Part shown: one piece after another, positions 53,998 to 62,107 of the stretch | How the letters are laid out: each line of letters starts with the position of its first letter | How positions within the stretch are numbered: the stretch's first letter is position 1 | Assembly: GCA_017526905.1 (NCBI GenBank) | Contig: JAFXQT010000006.1 | Coordinates: 46,393-110,392, forward strand | From: Bacteroidaceae bacterium | GTDB lineage: Bacteria; Bacteroidota; Bacteroidia; Bacteroidales; Bacteroidaceae | Reading direction: 5' to 3' | Length of the DNA: 64,000 bases | Translations under genes and position numbers: made by a program | Notes under the pieces: model-generated | The model's input: only the letters and a program-made list of their open reading frames with translations | Databases searched by the model: none | What the model was told of the DNA's origin: nothing

Positions 53998-55581
53998 ATG
54001 AGTGTATTCTGGATTAAAACCCTCCAACTCCTATTGTGCTTTGCCCTGCTCATCATCCTGCATGAGGGCGGCCACTTCTTCTTCTCCAAGCTGTTCGGCG
54101 TGAAAGTGGAGAAGTTCTTTATGTTTTTCGACTACAAGTTCCACCTGTTCTCCACACGCGACAAGTGGTTCGCACGCCTCTTCCCCCGCATAGCCCGAAA
54201 CGAAACGGAGTACGGCATCGGCTGGATTCCACTGGGCGGCTACGTGAAGATAGCCGGCATGATCGACGAGAGCATGGACACCGAGCAGATGCAGCAGCCC
54301 GTGCAGCCCAACGAGTTCCGCGCCAAACCCGTGTGGCAGCGCTTCCTCATCATGGTGGGCGGCGTGCTGGTCAACTTCCTGCTGGCATTGTTCATCTATG
54401 CCATGATTCTGTTCGCCTGGGGACAGGACACCCTTCCCATGCGCAACATCAGCAATGGTTTCTCGTTCAACGAGATGGCCGAGTCTGTAGGCTTCCGCGA
54501 CGGCGACATCCCCATCCGGGCCGATGATAAGGGCATCAGCCAGTGGGACGGCAACGTGTTCCGCACCATCTCCGAGGCACGCACCATCACAGTGCTGCGC
54601 GGCGGGCGCGAAGTGGTGCTGACCATGCCCGACGAAGGGCTGAACCTGCTGGACATGATCAATCAGGAGCCTCGCTTCCTCACAGCCAACGTAGAGGCCG
54701 TTATCGACACCGTCCTTCCAGGCACCCCAGCCTATGAGGCCGGCATCCGTGGTGGTCACCGCATTGCAGCCATCGATGGCAAGCCTGTTCAGTGGTGGAG
54801 CGATTTCGACGATATCATGGGCCGAAAGGCCGATATCCTGGCAGCCGGCTGCTCGCATCAAGACAGCCTGCGCCTGCGCCACCTCACCATCACCATCACG
54901 GCACCTGCCAGCGCCGCCGCTACCGATTCAGCAGCTACGGCCAGTGCCAACACAGCCACTGCAGCAGCTGCTACAGAAACAACTGACACTGCCACAGCTA
55001 CGGCACCCACTGCAACAGCTGCCACAGCTCCAGCCAGCACTGCCACAGCTACGGCATCTACCTCTTCTTCCCCTTCAGTCAGTGTGCTCGGCGGTTTCCC
55101 CGCCGAGATCTCCCTCACCCTCGATGAGAACTACAAGCTGGGCATCGTGAAGAAAACCGCCTATTCGGCCTACAAGCTGGAGCACCACGAGTACAGTTTC
55201 TTCAGCAGCATCCCCGCAGGCATTGCCTACGGCTGGCAAACCTTGAAGGGCTACGTAAGCGACCTGAAATACCTCTTCTCCAAGCAAGGGGCCAAGAGCG
55301 TAGGTTCGTTTGGCACCATCGGCAACCTCTTCCCTGCCGTGTGGGACTGGCAAGCCTTCTGGAACATCACCGCCTTCATCTCCATCATCCTGGCCGTGAT
55401 GAATATCCTCCCCATACCCGGCCTGGACGGTGGCCACATCTTCTTCCTGCTGGTCGAAGCCGTGACACGCCGCCCGCCATCCGACAAGTTCATGGAGCGG
55501 GCCCAGATGCTGGGCATGCTGCTGCTGTTCGGCCTGATGGCCCTTGCCATCTTCAACGATGTCGTCAAGTTCCTCTTCTGA
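53998..55581 (+). CDS. rseP: RseP/site-2 metalloprotease
   Basis: Intramembrane zinc protease (M50) that cleaves anti-sigma factors and remnant signal peptides. 527 residues: LHEGGHFFFSKLFG (HExxH at 22-26), PDZ domains in the middle, and NILPIPGLDGGHIFF near the C-terminus (LDG metal ligand). It is longer than the usual ~440-450 residues because of a low-complexity insertion of about 70 residues (roughly 300-370) made of Ala, Thr and Ser, ending in SVLGGFPAEI. Terminal gene of the tsaB-to-rseP run. Confidence 0.93.
   Translation: MSVFWIKTLQLLLCFALLIILHEGGHFFFSKLFGVKVEKFFMFFDYKFHLFSTRDKWFARLFPRIARNETEYGIGWIPLGGYVKIAGMIDESMDTEQMQQPVQPNEFRAKPVWQRFLIMVGGVLVNFLLALFIYAMILFAWGQDTLPMRNISNGFSFNEMAESVGFRDGDIPIRADDKGISQWDGNVFRTISEARTITVLRGGREVVLTMPDEGLNLLDMINQEPRFLTANVEAVIDTVLPGTPAYEAGIRGGHRIAAIDGKPVQWWSDFDDIMGRKADILAAGCSHQDSLRLRHLTITITAPASAAATDSAATASANTATAAAATETTDTATATAPTATAATAPASTATATASTSSSPSVSVLGGFPAEISLTLDENYKLGIVKKTAYSAYKLEHHEYSFFSSIPAGIAYGWQTLKGYVSDLKYLFSKQGAKSVGSFGTIGNLFPAVWDWQAFWNITAFISIILAVMNILPIPGLDGGHIFFLLVEAVTRRPPSDKFMERAQMLGMLLLFGLMALAIFNDVVKFLF
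54895..55107 (+). repeat. Minisatellite and hairpin inside rseP
   Basis: Imperfect units such as ACTGCCACAGCTACGGCA recur from about 54895 to 55060, encoding the Ala/Thr tract. It is followed by GTGCTCGGCGGTTTCCCCGC (stem arms 55087-55094 and 55100-55107), a member of the hairpin family found in intergenic DNA at 2804, 44590 and 53754. Confidence 0.8.
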
Positions 55582-55604
55582 GGAAAAGCACATCGGGCTT
55601 AATG

Positions 55605-55654
55605 CAGAAAAGGTGCACATGATTTAACCTTTATAATCATGTGCACCTTTTCTG
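55605..55654. terminator. Strong bidirectional terminator
   Basis: Perfect 20-bp arms (CAGAAAAGGTGCACATGATT at 55605-55624 and its complement at 55635-55654) around a 10-nt loop, with TTTTCTG/T-rich ends, between convergent rseP and the FAH gene. Confidence 0.85.
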
Positions 55655-55731
55655 TATTTGTACTAAAGAATAAGTGGAATGGCTAAGGCAATCGAGATGA
55701 ATACAGTGACTCTGACGATAATGAACAGATA

Positions 55732-56352
55732 TCACTTCACGTTGAACGATAGCAAGTGACGCTCGTCGAGGTAGCCATCCAGATGGTCGTCGATATGTAC
55801 CGGCCCGACTCCGGCTGGAGTGCCGGTGAAAAGGAGGTCGCCCGTCTTCAGGGTGAAGAACTGACTGATATAGCTTACCAGTTCATCGACGGTATAAAGC
55901 ATGTCGGCCGTATGGCCCTGCTGAACAGTACGCCCGTTGATATTCAGGTGGAACCGGAGATCCTGGACGGAACGCTCCAAAGTATGCACTGGCACGAAAT
56001 CGCCCACCACAGCACTGCCGTCGAAGCCTTTGCACAAATCCCATGGAAGCCCCTGGGAGCGAAGGCGCTGCTGAAGGTCGCGGGCGGTGAAATCGATACC
56101 CACCGTTACCGCATCGTAATACCGATGGGCAAAACGCTGCGAGATGCTGCGTCCAAGACGCCCGATACGCACTACCAGCTCTGTCTCGTAGTCGCACCGC
56201 TGGGTGAAGTCGGGGATAAAGAACGGACGGCCATGGGTCAGCAAAGCCGAGTCGGCCTTGGTAAAGATGACGGGCTCGGCCGGTTTCACGTCCGAGTCAT
56301 GGAGCTCACGGTTGTGCTCCGAATAGTTCATACCGATTCCAAATATCTTCAT
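55732..56352 (-). CDS. Fumarylacetoacetate hydrolase (FAH) family protein
   Basis: 206 residues, compact FAH fold. GIGMNYSEHNRE at the start, DYETELVVRIG supplying metal-binding glutamates, GIDFTARDLQ with the Asp ligand, and FTLKTGDLLFTGTPAGVGPV. Related enzymes include acylpyruvases and oxaloacetate decarboxylases; the substrate here is unknown. It begins 4 bp after the stop of the CotH gene, so may be co-transcribed with it. Confidence 0.9.
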   Translation of the reverse strand: MKIFGIGMNYSEHNRELHDSDVKPAEPVIFTKADSALLTHGRPFFIPDFTQRCDYETELVVRIGRLGRSISQRFAHRYYDAVTVGIDFTARDLQQRLRSQGLPWDLCKGFDGSAVVGDFVPVHTLERSVQDLRFHLNINGRTVQQGHTADMLYTVDELVSYISQFFTLKTGDLLFTGTPAGVGPVHIDDHLDGYLDERHLLSFNVK

Positions 56353-56356
56353 TGCT

Positions 56357-58354
56357 TCACCAATCCCACCACCATCCGCTGCTTTCGATTTCGAAGTTCA
56401 CTTTCACATTGACGGCACTGGAGGTGGCATCGTGCCGGTATTGCATGGTCACAGTACAGGGCTCTGCATCCCAACTATTTTCGGGGTGGCATCCGCAAGC
56501 CCATGAGAAGAGCTGGTCGGACTCGATGAAGACGTAGGGGTAGCCGCTGCTGTAGTTGGTCGTATTACCTTCGTCGTCAAACCAGGCCCCGTAGGTTTTC
56601 GCAGCGGTATTACTGCCTTCGGCACCATTGGCATCGAGCGGTACCAGATCCAGGGTGGATGATTTCAAGTCAGACGCTTTCAGGCCAAGCAGGGCTGCCA
56701 CCTCGTCGGCGCTCACCTGGATCGTTACATCCTGTTTGTAGCCGCTGGATTGCTGCAGAGTAATGTCGCGCACAAGGGTTCCCTTCACGGTATAGGCCGA
56801 AGGCACATCGGGCACATCGGGGTCATCACCGTCGGCCGGCAGCGGAATGCCCTCCACCACGTCGTTCAGGTACTCCAGGCGGTTGAGCAGCCAACGGTGC
56901 ATTTTGTTACGTTCGTTAGTAGCCTTGAAGTTGCCCACGGGCCAGCGCGCATCCTCGCGCCGCTGTGGCGAGGTGTTGGTGCCGTCCTGCTTATACTGCC
57001 CCTCCACTATGCCTTGGATATACTTGACCGTCTCTTTCCACGGGGCTATGACGAGACTGTCGTTGTACGATGCCCACTGTGCCTTATACTGCTCAACGAA
57101 CTTGCGGTTCTGGAACATATCCGTGAAGAAACGCATGAACCCGATTCCGGAGCTACGTGCACCGCGTCTGCGATAGGGATCGGTACCTAAGAGGCTGGTC
57201 TGATAATTGCCGAAGTAGGTGTGGCCCGTCATCATATCTGCCCAACTGAAATCGAAACCGGCATCCCAGTCCCAGGCTGGGCCGAAGGTGTATTTACCGC
57301 CTTTATCCTTGAAAAGGAAGAGGCTGCGGGGTGCTTCTATCTCGACGTTGAAAGCCAGCTCCTGCAGGTGCAGCATGGCAATGAAGGAGTGAAGGTCCAG
57401 GAGCGAATCCACCACATGGTAGCTGCCCACCTTGATGGCACTCTCCAACTTGGCAAAGTCATCTCGGATGGCATTGAGCTGGTCGGCGCTGATCTCCTTG
57501 GGCCACTTCACGGCCACGGGCAAACGATAGACGGAGCTCCAGAAGTTATCGCCACTGTCGGGGTTGTAGTTGGGTCCGTCGTCGGCATCCAGCGTTAGCA
57601 GGATCCCCTCGGCCTCGTCAATATCCACCCGGTTGCCGCCCACTTCGACCTGTTCGGCCACCTGGTAGAGTCCGTTGTATTTGCCATTGATGAAGAGCTC
57701 GGCAAAGCGGATGGGCGTGGTGAAAGGCAGGCCCATGTAGTCGGCCGCCAACGAGCAGAAGGTGTTCATCACCTTCGTCACATCGCGCCAGTTGGCCAGC
57801 AGCACCCAGTCTTTGTTCTTCTCTATGCCGAACATCTTGCAGCTCTGGTCGAACTTGATGCGGTAGGGCTTCTTGTCATACCACTCCCAGGTGCTGTTGC
57901 CGCGCCCACGAATGCGGCCCGACAGGGCGCGCAGCTGATATTGTCCGCGCGCATCCAACGACACGAAGCACGGCACATAGTTCTCCTTCGACTTGATCTC
58001 GGCCCCGTCGGCCGTGGTCACATGTATGGCAAACACCTTATACTTGTCCTTCCCCTTGTCGGGCTCGGCCACGGAATCGCACAGCGTGAGGCTGTCCACA
58101 CTTGCCTCCCACAGCCCGTTGGCATACTCGGGCCGTGTGTAAGGCACCACGATATCGCGTTGGCCGGTGGTGTGCAGGTTGAGGATTCTCCACTCGTTCA
58201 TATCGACATGACCGATATCCTCAATGCGGTAGGGAAAGGTCCAGTTATAGCCGTCATAGCGAGTGTGTACCTGCAACCATTCCTGTGCATGCAGCACATT
58301 CAGGGCCAGACAGGCCAGGCAGGCGATAAAAGTCAGGATGCGATATCGTTTCAT
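56357..58354 (-). CDS. Exported CotH-family protein with C-terminal DUF4859-like domain
   Basis: 665 residues with a signal peptide (ILTFIACLACLALNVLHA). The CotH kinase-like core spans about 140-430: SGRIRGRGNSTWEWYDKKPY, RIKFDQSCKMFG, LFINGKYNGLYQVAEQ and FGPAWDWDAGFDFSWAD, with the Asp pair expected for ATP/metal binding. After a Pro/Asp linker, the last ~140 residues (YGAWFDDEGNTTNYSSGYPY onward) form a beta-rich domain that I tentatively assign to DUF4859. CotH enzymes phosphorylate surface proteins in spore formers; the role in Bacteroidetes is unknown. Confidence 0.85.
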   Translation of the reverse strand: MKRYRILTFIACLACLALNVLHAQEWLQVHTRYDGYNWTFPYRIEDIGHVDMNEWRILNLHTTGQRDIVVPYTRPEYANGLWEASVDSLTLCDSVAEPDKGKDKYKVFAIHVTTADGAEIKSKENYVPCFVSLDARGQYQLRALSGRIRGRGNSTWEWYDKKPYRIKFDQSCKMFGIEKNKDWVLLANWRDVTKVMNTFCSLAADYMGLPFTTPIRFAELFINGKYNGLYQVAEQVEVGGNRVDIDEAEGILLTLDADDGPNYNPDSGDNFWSSVYRLPVAVKWPKEISADQLNAIRDDFAKLESAIKVGSYHVVDSLLDLHSFIAMLHLQELAFNVEIEAPRSLFLFKDKGGKYTFGPAWDWDAGFDFSWADMMTGHTYFGNYQTSLLGTDPYRRRGARSSGIGFMRFFTDMFQNRKFVEQYKAQWASYNDSLVIAPWKETVKYIQGIVEGQYKQDGTNTSPQRREDARWPVGNFKATNERNKMHRWLLNRLEYLNDVVEGIPLPADGDDPDVPDVPSAYTVKGTLVRDITLQQSSGYKQDVTIQVSADEVAALLGLKASDLKSSTLDLVPLDANGAEGSNTAAKTYGAWFDDEGNTTNYSSGYPYVFIESDQLFSWACGCHPENSWDAEPCTVTMQYRHDATSSAVNVKVNFEIESSGWWWDW

Positions 58355-58387
58355 CTATGTAGGTGTTAGCAGTGGTGTTTGTCGGCA

Positions 58388-58395
58388 CAAAAGTA
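58388..58395 (-). promoter_or_regulatory. -7 box (TACTTTTG) for the CotH gene
   Basis: Exact TAnnTTTG on the minus strand, 33 nt before the ATG and directly behind the tsf terminator. Confidence 0.65.
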
Positions 58396-58405
58396 TAAAA
58401 AGAAG

Positions 58406-58430
58406 CGGGCCCGACCAAAGGTCAGACCCG
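58406..58430 (-). terminator. Rho-independent terminator of the rplM-rpsI-rpsB-tsf operon
   Basis: A G/C-rich stem (CGGGTCTGACC/GGTCGGGCCCG with internal mismatches) is followed on the minus strand by CTTCTTTTT, 26 bp after the tsf stop codon. Confidence 0.8.
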
Positions 58431-58455
58431 TTTTTTAAGTTTATGACGCTAAGAA

Positions 58456-59451
58456 TTACTCAGCGCGGAGGGTGAAGCGCTTGAATGCCACGATAGCGGC
58501 GTCCTTGTCGCTCTCCTTGAGGAACTGAGCCACCGTCTTGGTCTTGTCCCAGATGTACTCCTGATCGAGCAGGCACACCTCCTTGAGGAACTTCTTCAGG
58601 CGGCCCTGAGCGATGTTCTGTACCATAGCCTCGGGCAGGTTGGCTGCCTTCTCGGCGCTGACGGTAGCGATAATCTCCTTGGCACGAGCCACATCCTCGG
58701 CTGTGATCCAGCCCTTGGTCATGTTGCTCTCCATGTGCTCCTCGCTATCCACGTGAGCGGGGTTGATGCCGGCCTTCTTCAGGGCAGCCTCAACAGCCTT
58801 GTGCACCTGCTCTTCCTTGGTCTTCTCGATAGCCACGCGGAGTTCGGCGTCCTTCGTCTCCTGGGGCACGCTTTGCTCGTCGATAGCCACGGGATTGGCC
58901 GAAGCCACCTGCATGGCGATGTTCTTGCCCACGGTCTCGTCGGCCAACTTCTTGTTCAGGGCCACCATGGTGCAGAGCACGTTCTTCTTCTGGTGGTTGT
59001 AAACAGCGATCTCCTCGCCCTCGACAGTGCTATAGCCATCCAGTTCCATCTTCTCGCCAGTAATACCGGAACGAGCCACCACGGCATCCTGAACGGTGCC
59101 GTCGCCCATGGGCAGGGCCTTCACCTCGTCCAGAGTCTTGCAGCGAGCAGCCACAGCGGCATCGAGGATATCCTGGGTGAGTTTCACGAAGTCGGCGTTG
59201 TTGGCCACGAAGTCGGTTTCGCACTTCAAGGCAATCATAGCAGCGAAGTTGCCATCCACCTTCACGAGCACACATCCCTCGGCAGCCTCGCGGTCGCTGC
59301 GCTTGGCAGCCACGGCCTGTCCCTTCTTGCGGATGATCTCGATAGCGGGTTCAATCTCGCCATTGCTCTCTTCAAGAGCCTTCTTGCAGTCTGCCAGACC
59401 TGCGCCAGTCATTTCGCGCAGTTTCTGAATATCTTTGATAGATACAGCCAT
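58456..59451 (-). CDS. tsf: Elongation factor Ts
   Basis: Nucleotide-exchange factor for EF-Tu. 331 residues, the longer Bacteroidetes form. IKDIQKLREMTGAGLADCKK at the start, KCETDFVANN (conserved TDFV core contacting EF-Tu) and a long central domain. Last gene of the operon, 166 bp after rpsB; the gap contains GTGAAAA-family repeats near 59458-59500. Confidence 0.96.
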   Translation of the reverse strand: MAVSIKDIQKLREMTGAGLADCKKALEESNGEIEPAIEIIRKKGQAVAAKRSDREAAEGCVLVKVDGNFAAMIALKCETDFVANNADFVKLTQDILDAAVAARCKTLDEVKALPMGDGTVQDAVVARSGITGEKMELDGYSTVEGEEIAVYNHQKKNVLCTMVALNKKLADETVGKNIAMQVASANPVAIDEQSVPQETKDAELRVAIEKTKEEQVHKAVEAALKKAGINPAHVDSEEHMESNMTKGWITAEDVARAKEIIATVSAEKAANLPEAMVQNIAQGRLKKFLKEVCLLDQEYIWDKTKTVAQFLKESDKDAAIVAFKRFTLRAE

Positions 59452-59617
59452 TTTCTAAAGTGAAAAATGAAAGAATGAAAAGTGAATAATAATAATTACT
59501 TAACCTTCAAAAGGTCGATGAAGGGCGCGTTCGGAGGAAGTGAAAGTGAAGGACGAAAGCCGGCTACTGTGGTCCGCGCTGCCGCCTTTCACTTTTCTTG
59601 TTCCCCGGAGGGCAGGC

Positions 59618-60406
59618 TTACTCCTCAGCGGGAGCCTCAGCCTCTTCCTCCACGCGTGCGCTCTGAGCCTCGGCCTTGCCGCCATCCTTGGCAGCGGTCT
59701 CAGCGTCAACGCGCTCAGCCTTACGCTCTTCCAGGCCTTCGGCGATGGCTGCGCAGCAGGCATCCAGAATCACCTCGATGCTCTTGTTGGCATCATCGTT
59801 GGCAGGAATCACGAAATCGACATTGTCGGGGTTGGAGTTGGTATCAACGATAGCGAACACGGGGATGCCCAGACGGTTAGCCTCGCGCACGGCGATCTGC
59901 TCCTTCAGCACGTCCACCACGAAGAGGGCGGAGGGCAGACGGGTCAGGTCGGCAATGCTGCCGAGGTTCTTCTCCAGCTTGGCACGCTGACGGCTGATTT
60001 GCAGAATCTCGCGCTTGCTGAGGTTGGCATAGGTGCCATCAGCGCTGAGCTTGTCAATCTGAGCCATCTTCTTCACAGCCTTGCGGATGGTGGGGAAGTT
60101 GGTGAGCATGCCACCGGGCCAGCGCTCGATGACATAGGGCATATTCACGGACGTTGCCTTGTCGGCAATGACCTGCTTGGCCTGTTTCTTAGTAGCAACG
60201 AAGAGTATTTTACGACCGCTCTTGGCGATGTTCTTCAGAGCCTCGGCTGCCTCATCGATCTTCACCACAGTCTTGTGCAGGTCGATGATATGGATGCCGT
60301 TCTTCTCCATGAAGATATAGGGAGCCATAGCGGGGTTCCACTTACGCTTGAGGTGGCCAAAGTGGCAGCCAGCCTCCAGCAGTGTTTCAAAGTTTGTTCT
60401 TGACAT
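59618..60406 (-). CDS. rpsB: 30S ribosomal protein S2
   Basis: 262 residues. TNFETLLEAGCHFGHLKRKW, NPAMAPYIFMEKNGIHIIDL, PYVIERWPGGMLTNFPTI and NRLGIPVFAIVDTNSNPD are all S2 signatures. The C-terminal 30 residues are Ala/Glu-rich. A 170-nt leader separates it from rpsI. Confidence 0.97.
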   Translation of the reverse strand: MSRTNFETLLEAGCHFGHLKRKWNPAMAPYIFMEKNGIHIIDLHKTVVKIDEAAEALKNIAKSGRKILFVATKKQAKQVIADKATSVNMPYVIERWPGGMLTNFPTIRKAVKKMAQIDKLSADGTYANLSKREILQISRQRAKLEKNLGSIADLTRLPSALFVVDVLKEQIAVREANRLGIPVFAIVDTNSNPDNVDFVIPANDDANKSIEVILDACCAAIAEGLEERKAERVDAETAAKDGGKAEAQSARVEEEAEAPAEE

Positions 60407-60576
60407 AGTCTTAATTAAATAATGTGTTTACTTTCTTTTTTGTTGAATCTCAACCAACCCTGCGGTAAACTTAAGCTAAAGTTCAACGTATCACGTTTAA
60501 CCTTTAAGCACAGTGTCCGCACGGTTTAGATACTAAACGCAAGCTATGCAGCCCAGCTGGGACGCGTGCCGATATC
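60407..60576 (-). promoter_or_regulatory. Long leader before rpsB, possible autoregulatory region
   Basis: 170 nt without a reading frame lie between rpsI and rpsB, where neighbours in this operon are otherwise 6 bp apart. It has complementary stretches such as AAACTTAAGCT/AGCTTAAGTTT-like pairs but I cannot assign a known fold. S2 autoregulates rpsB-tsf in other bacteria. Confidence 0.35.
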
Positions 60577-60963
60577 TTAACGTTTGCTGAACTGGAAGCG
60601 ACGACGAGCCTTGGGCTGACTGGGCTTCTTACGCTCAACAGCACGCGGGTCGCGTGTCATGAAGCCTTCAGCACGGAGGGCCTTCTTGTCCTCGGCATTG
60701 ATTTTTACCAGTGCGCGGGCGATAGCCAGACGGAGCGCTTGGCTCTGACCGGTGAAGCCGCCACCGTAGATGTTCACCTTGATGTCATACTTCTCCGTGG
60801 CATCGAGCAGGGTGAGCGGCTGCTTCACCACGAACTGCAGGATGGTGCTGGGGAAATACACCTCAAGAGGTTTCTTGTTGATGGTAATGTTACCAGTGCC
60901 CTCTGTTACATAAACTCGGGCAACGGCGCACTTGCGGCGCCCTAATGCATTTACAACTGCCAT
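60577..60963 (-). CDS. rpsI: 30S ribosomal protein S9
   Basis: 128 residues. NALGRRKCAVARVYVTEG at the start, FTGQSQALRLAIARALV, and the basic C-terminus RKKPSQPKARRRFQFSKR that reaches the P-site tRNA. Six bases after rplM. Confidence 0.97.
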   Translation of the reverse strand: MAVVNALGRRKCAVARVYVTEGTGNITINKKPLEVYFPSTILQFVVKQPLTLLDATEKYDIKVNIYGGGFTGQSQALRLAIARALVKINAEDKKALRAEGFMTRDPRAVERKKPSQPKARRRFQFSKR

Positions 60964-60969
60964 TTCTGT

Positions 60970-61431
60970 TTACTTAAAGAGGTTAATATCAATTGCCTTG
61001 GGGCTCTGTGCCTGCTGCTTGTGCTCGGGGCCTACGTAGATGTACAGATTGCCCATGATGTGACGTGCCAGCTTATTCTTGGGCAGCATGCCCTTCACGG
61101 CATGGCGAATCACGCGGTCTGCACCATAAGGCTTGGCCAGGATCTCAGCGGGAGTGCTGCCCTTCTGTCCGCCAGGATAACCGCTGTAGCGCAGATATAC
61201 CTTGTCGGTGAGCTTGTTACCCGTCAGCTGAATCTTCTCGGCATTGACGATAATTACATTGTCGCCGCAATCCACATGAGGTGTGAAACTGGGCTTGTAC
61301 TTGCCGCGCAGCAATTTAGCTACCTTGCTGGCAAGACGGCCAAGGACCTGATCGGTGGCATCTACAACGACCCACTCTTTCTTCACAGATTCCTTGTTGG
61401 CAGAAATGGTCTTAAACGATAAAGTGTCCAT
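60970..61431 (-). CDS. rplM: 50S ribosomal protein L13
   Basis: 153 residues. EWVVVDATDQVLGRLASKVA, GDNVIIVNAEKIQLTGNK, YSGYPGG and AVKGMLPKNKLARHIMGNLY are diagnostic. First gene of the L13-S9-S2-EF-Ts operon, preceded by a leader of about 180 nt. Confidence 0.97.
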   Translation of the reverse strand: MDTLSFKTISANKESVKKEWVVVDATDQVLGRLASKVAKLLRGKYKPSFTPHVDCGDNVIIVNAEKIQLTGNKLTDKVYLRYSGYPGGQKGSTPAEILAKPYGADRVIRHAVKGMLPKNKLARHIMGNLYIYVGPEHKQQAQSPKAIDINLFK

Positions 61432-61611
61432 TCTTCGTTGTTAAATAATTTTTGTTTTACTACTAAGTTCTTTCGGGCCGCGCCCCGATTTTTAGGCTTC
61501 ACGAGCCCTCGCGGTGTCACTTCTGCGATTCACTAACCACGTTCCCAGGCCATAGGATACGCTATTAACACGCAGATACAGAGTCTTTTAGCGGACTCTC
61601 GATAATAATCG
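61432..61611 (-). promoter_or_regulatory. 5' leader of the rplM operon
   Basis: About 180 nt between the predicted transcription start and the rplM ATG. The first 50 nt form AGAGTC-CGCTAAAA-GACTCT, and a G/C-rich block (GGGCGCGGCCC region near 61478-61490) follows. Length and position suit a ribosomal-protein leader, but I cannot match it to a named family. Confidence 0.45.
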
Positions 61612-61616
61612 GCTTG

Positions 61617-61647
61617 CAAAGGTACGGTTTCCCGCTGACATGGCAAA
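61617..61647 (-). promoter_or_regulatory. Promoter of the rplM operon
   Basis: TACCTTTG (-7) at 61617-61624 and TTTG (-33) at 61644-61647, spacer 19 nt, minus strand. Confidence 0.82.
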
Positions 61648-61936
61648 GGAATTTCTCGTTTTTTTTAATCTGATTGAAGTTTCGTAGGTGTGCCCCGCGC
61701 CCGGCTCGTAGTAGGCAGCTAACATACCTCCGAAGCTTGAAACCCTTATTGTTTGAAAACATATCTATCATCTATCACTAAACGCTGCTACGCCTTGATA
61801 TATGAACACTTGCAAGTGATAGATATATTTTCAAAGTGATAGATTCATCTATCATTTCCCGCTTCTTCCGCACTTTCTTACCCCAACATCACCGCATGAA
61901 GTGCCGATGTCCTGCCCCCACACGCGTTTCACCTCA

Positions 61937-62090
61937 AGCTATAAATCCAAGCACTTCGAGCCATAAATCCAAGCACTTCGAGCCATAAGTCCAAGCACTT
62001 CGAGCCATAAGTCCAAGCACCTCGAGCCATAAATCCAAGCACCTCCAGGCACAAGCCGTACGCTTTATGGCCGTAAGCCGTACGGCTTGC
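61937..62090. repeat. Five tandem 22-bp repeats plus GTACG segment
   Basis: Units at 61937, 61959, 61981, 62003 and 62025, each about AGCCATAARTCCAAGCACTT plus two bases. They are followed by CAAGCCGTACGCTTTATGG and CGTAAGCCGTACGGCTTGCG to about 62090. This is the reverse-complement relative of 1577-1722. The interval 61650-61936 shows only short inverted stretches and no gene. Confidence 0.9.
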
Positions 62091-62107
62091 GACAGCCAGC
62101 TATGACA

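Noticed and set aside
61565-61771. 68-codon minus-strand frame upstream of rplM
   Set aside because: It overlaps the rplM promoter and leader and has no family features.
1657-62046. 22-bp repeats as CRISPR arrays
   Set aside because: Units are contiguous with no unique spacers, and no cas genes are present.
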